From NCBI GenBank assembly GCA_023386045.1, contig JAEWKK010000039.1:1-5065 (forward strand): a stretch of 5,065 nt of DNA, in the 5' to 3' direction. Below the pieces are notes generated by a model, which ran no database searches, was not told where the DNA came from, and was given only the letters and a program-made list of their open reading frames with translations. Source of the stretch: Bacteroidota bacterium. Lineage in GTDB: Bacteria; Bacteroidota; Bacteroidia; Chitinophagales; Chitinophagaceae. A program made the position numbers and the translations under genes. Shown piece by piece: positions 4,710 to 5,065 of the stretch (position 1 is its first letter; each line of letters begins with the position of its first letter).

Positions 4710-4751
4710 CGATCATAGTTCATAGATCATGGTTCATAGATCATAGTTCAT
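4710..4751. repeat. Tandem heptamer array, ATGAWCY units on the minus strand
   Basis: Six heptamers in perfect seven-base register have CAT on the plus strand at 4714, 4721, 4728, 4735, 4742 and 4749. On the minus strand they read ATGAACT, ATGATCT, ATGAACC, ATGATCT, ATGAACT, ATGATCG. This is the same family as 131-165 and 4802-4822 and lies about 47 bases upstream of the pyrH start. Alternation of AAC and ATC suggests that a 14-base pair of units was amplified. Confidence 0.88.
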
Positions 4752-4753
4752 AG

Positions 4754-4794
4754 TAGGCAGATGGCGTATGGCAAATAGTAAAGGCATATGGCTT
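4754..4794. repeat. Second heptamer family, ATGGCNN, copy 1
   Basis: The units are ATGGCGT (4761), ATGGCAA (4768), the 13-base ATAGTAAAGGCAT (4775-4787) and ATGGCTT (4788), preceded by AGGCAG. The 17 bases at 4756-4772 recur exactly at 4834-4850, and the ATAGTAAAGG block recurs at 4860-4869, so this is one copy of a duplicated composite. Confidence 0.85.
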
Positions 4795-4801
4795 GTGATT
4801 A

Positions 4802-4822
4802 AGTCCATGGTTCATGGTTCAT
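4802..4822. repeat. Short ATGAACC heptamer block (minus strand)
   Basis: Three heptamers on the minus strand read ATGAACC, ATGAACC and ATGGACT, with plus-strand CAT at 4806, 4813 and 4820. The block separates the two ATGGCNN copies, so the two families alternate along 4710-4879. Confidence 0.8.
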
Positions 4823-4828
4823 AGAATG

Positions 4829-4879
4829 CATATGGCAGATGGCGTATGGCTTATGGCAGATAGTAAAGGGAGATGGCAT
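4829..4879. repeat. Second heptamer family, ATGGCNN, copy 2
   Basis: Units are ATGGCAG (4832), ATGGCGT (4839), ATGGCTT (4846), ATGGCAG (4853), the 13-base ATAGTAAAGGGAG (4860-4872) and ATGGCAT (4873). Compared with copy 1 there is one more heptamer between ATGGCGT and the ATAGTAAAGG block, as expected of slippage in units of seven. A strongly purine-rich stretch (about 4880-4918, G and A on the plus strand) follows and may be a decayed extension of the array. Confidence 0.85.
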
Positions 4880-4937
4880 TTGTAGAGAGGCAGAGTGGGA
4901 ATAGGTGAGATGAGAGATATTCAGGTTTCAAATAAAT

Positions 4938-4945
4938 CAAATGTA
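4938..4945 (-). promoter_or_regulatory. Candidate distal -7 box TACATTTG upstream of pyrH
   Basis: On the minus strand TACATTTG is an exact TAnnTTTG match, about 275 bases upstream of the pyrH ATG and 48 bases after the possible gene end at 4993. If used, its transcript would carry the whole heptamer region as a 5' leader. No clear -33 TTG is visible at the usual distance. Apart from this box, the repeats and the box at 4682-4689, I see nothing in the 4664-4992 gap except a weak GACAGT/ACTGTC inverted repeat (4964-4969 with 5011-5016) extending into the edge frame. Confidence 0.3.
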
Positions 4946-4992
4946 ATCGTCACTACTTCATCTGACAGTTAAAGGATTTTCTTTATTTAGTT

Positions 4993-5065
4993 TTATAGGG
5001 TTAGGATATTACTGTCTGATTCTAAAGTTAAGCGATCCAACATTTTTTCTTCAGCCAGGTATTTG
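4993..5065 (-). CDS. Possible 3' end of an unidentified minus-strand gene (partial)
   Basis: On the minus strand one frame is open from the right edge for 23 codons to a TAA at 4993-4995. It reads KYLAEEKMLDRL and ends SDSNILTL. The other two minus frames are closed within a few to a dozen codons. The composition is protein-like, but 23 codons can be open by chance and I recognise no family. It does not resemble the end of EF-Ts, which often precedes pyrH in bacteria. Confidence 0.35.
   Translation of the reverse strand, partial: KYLAEEKMLDRLTLESDSNILTL

Noticed and set aside
4710..4879. CRISPR array
   Set aside because: The units are 7 bases long and contiguous. There are no 23-50 base repeats alternating with unique spacers, and no cas gene is present.
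1..5065. Mobile element, prophage, toxin-antitoxin or defence island
   Set aside because: No transposase, integrase, phage, toxin or nuclease-helicase genes are present, no terminal inverted repeats with target duplications are visible, and all recognised genes are housekeeping.

Overview
The window looks like ordinary chromosome from a Bacteroidota bacterium, most likely of the Chitinophagales/Chitinophagaceae type. The group placement is an inference. It rests on three things: none of the six complete genes has a convincing Shine-Dalgarno sequence, several have the Bacteroidota -7 promoter motif TAnnTTTG upstream, and the gene content (a DUF4286-type protein, ribosomal protein THX) fits that phylum. 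Base composition is moderately AT-rich, more so between genes.

Left half, plus strand. A possible 3' end of an unidentified gene (1-117) is followed by a tandem heptamer array (ATGAACC units, 131-165). Exonuclease III (xth, 177-956) overlaps a small DUF4286-family gene (956-1261) by one base. A 293-base gap (1262-1554) holds repeated GTTTCAGC/GCTGAAAC elements that can fold, then a good promoter for the HU-type DNA-binding protein (1555-1824). HU ends in a textbook intrinsic terminator (1844-1871). The 40-residue ribosomal protein THX (1924-2046) follows, probably from its own promoter.

Centre. A 211-base convergent gap (2047-2257) separates THX from pdxH. It contains a long, nearly perfect stem (2052-2066 with 2107-2120) enclosing further small helices, plus two short hairpins next to the pdxH stop. 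This is either a terminator region or a small structured RNA.

Right half, minus strand. Reading leftward: UMP kinase (pyrH, 4663-3950), an uncharacterised membrane-anchored coiled-coil protein (3878-2934), then pyridoxamine 5'-phosphate oxidase (pdxH, 2902-2258). Upstream of pyrH are about 330 bases of non-coding DNA with two interleaved heptamer repeat families, and at the right edge a possible 3' end of another minus-strand gene (5065-4993).

The genes are housekeeping functions: base-excision repair, nucleoid structure, ribosome structure, vitamin B6 and pyrimidine nucleotide metabolism. I found no phage, transposon, CRISPR, toxin-antitoxin or defence system, and I do not claim an undescribed system. 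The most unusual material is the heptamer arrays, which sit upstream of both xth and pyrH in the same orientation relative to each gene, the folded intergenic elements, and the coiled-coil protein of unknown role.
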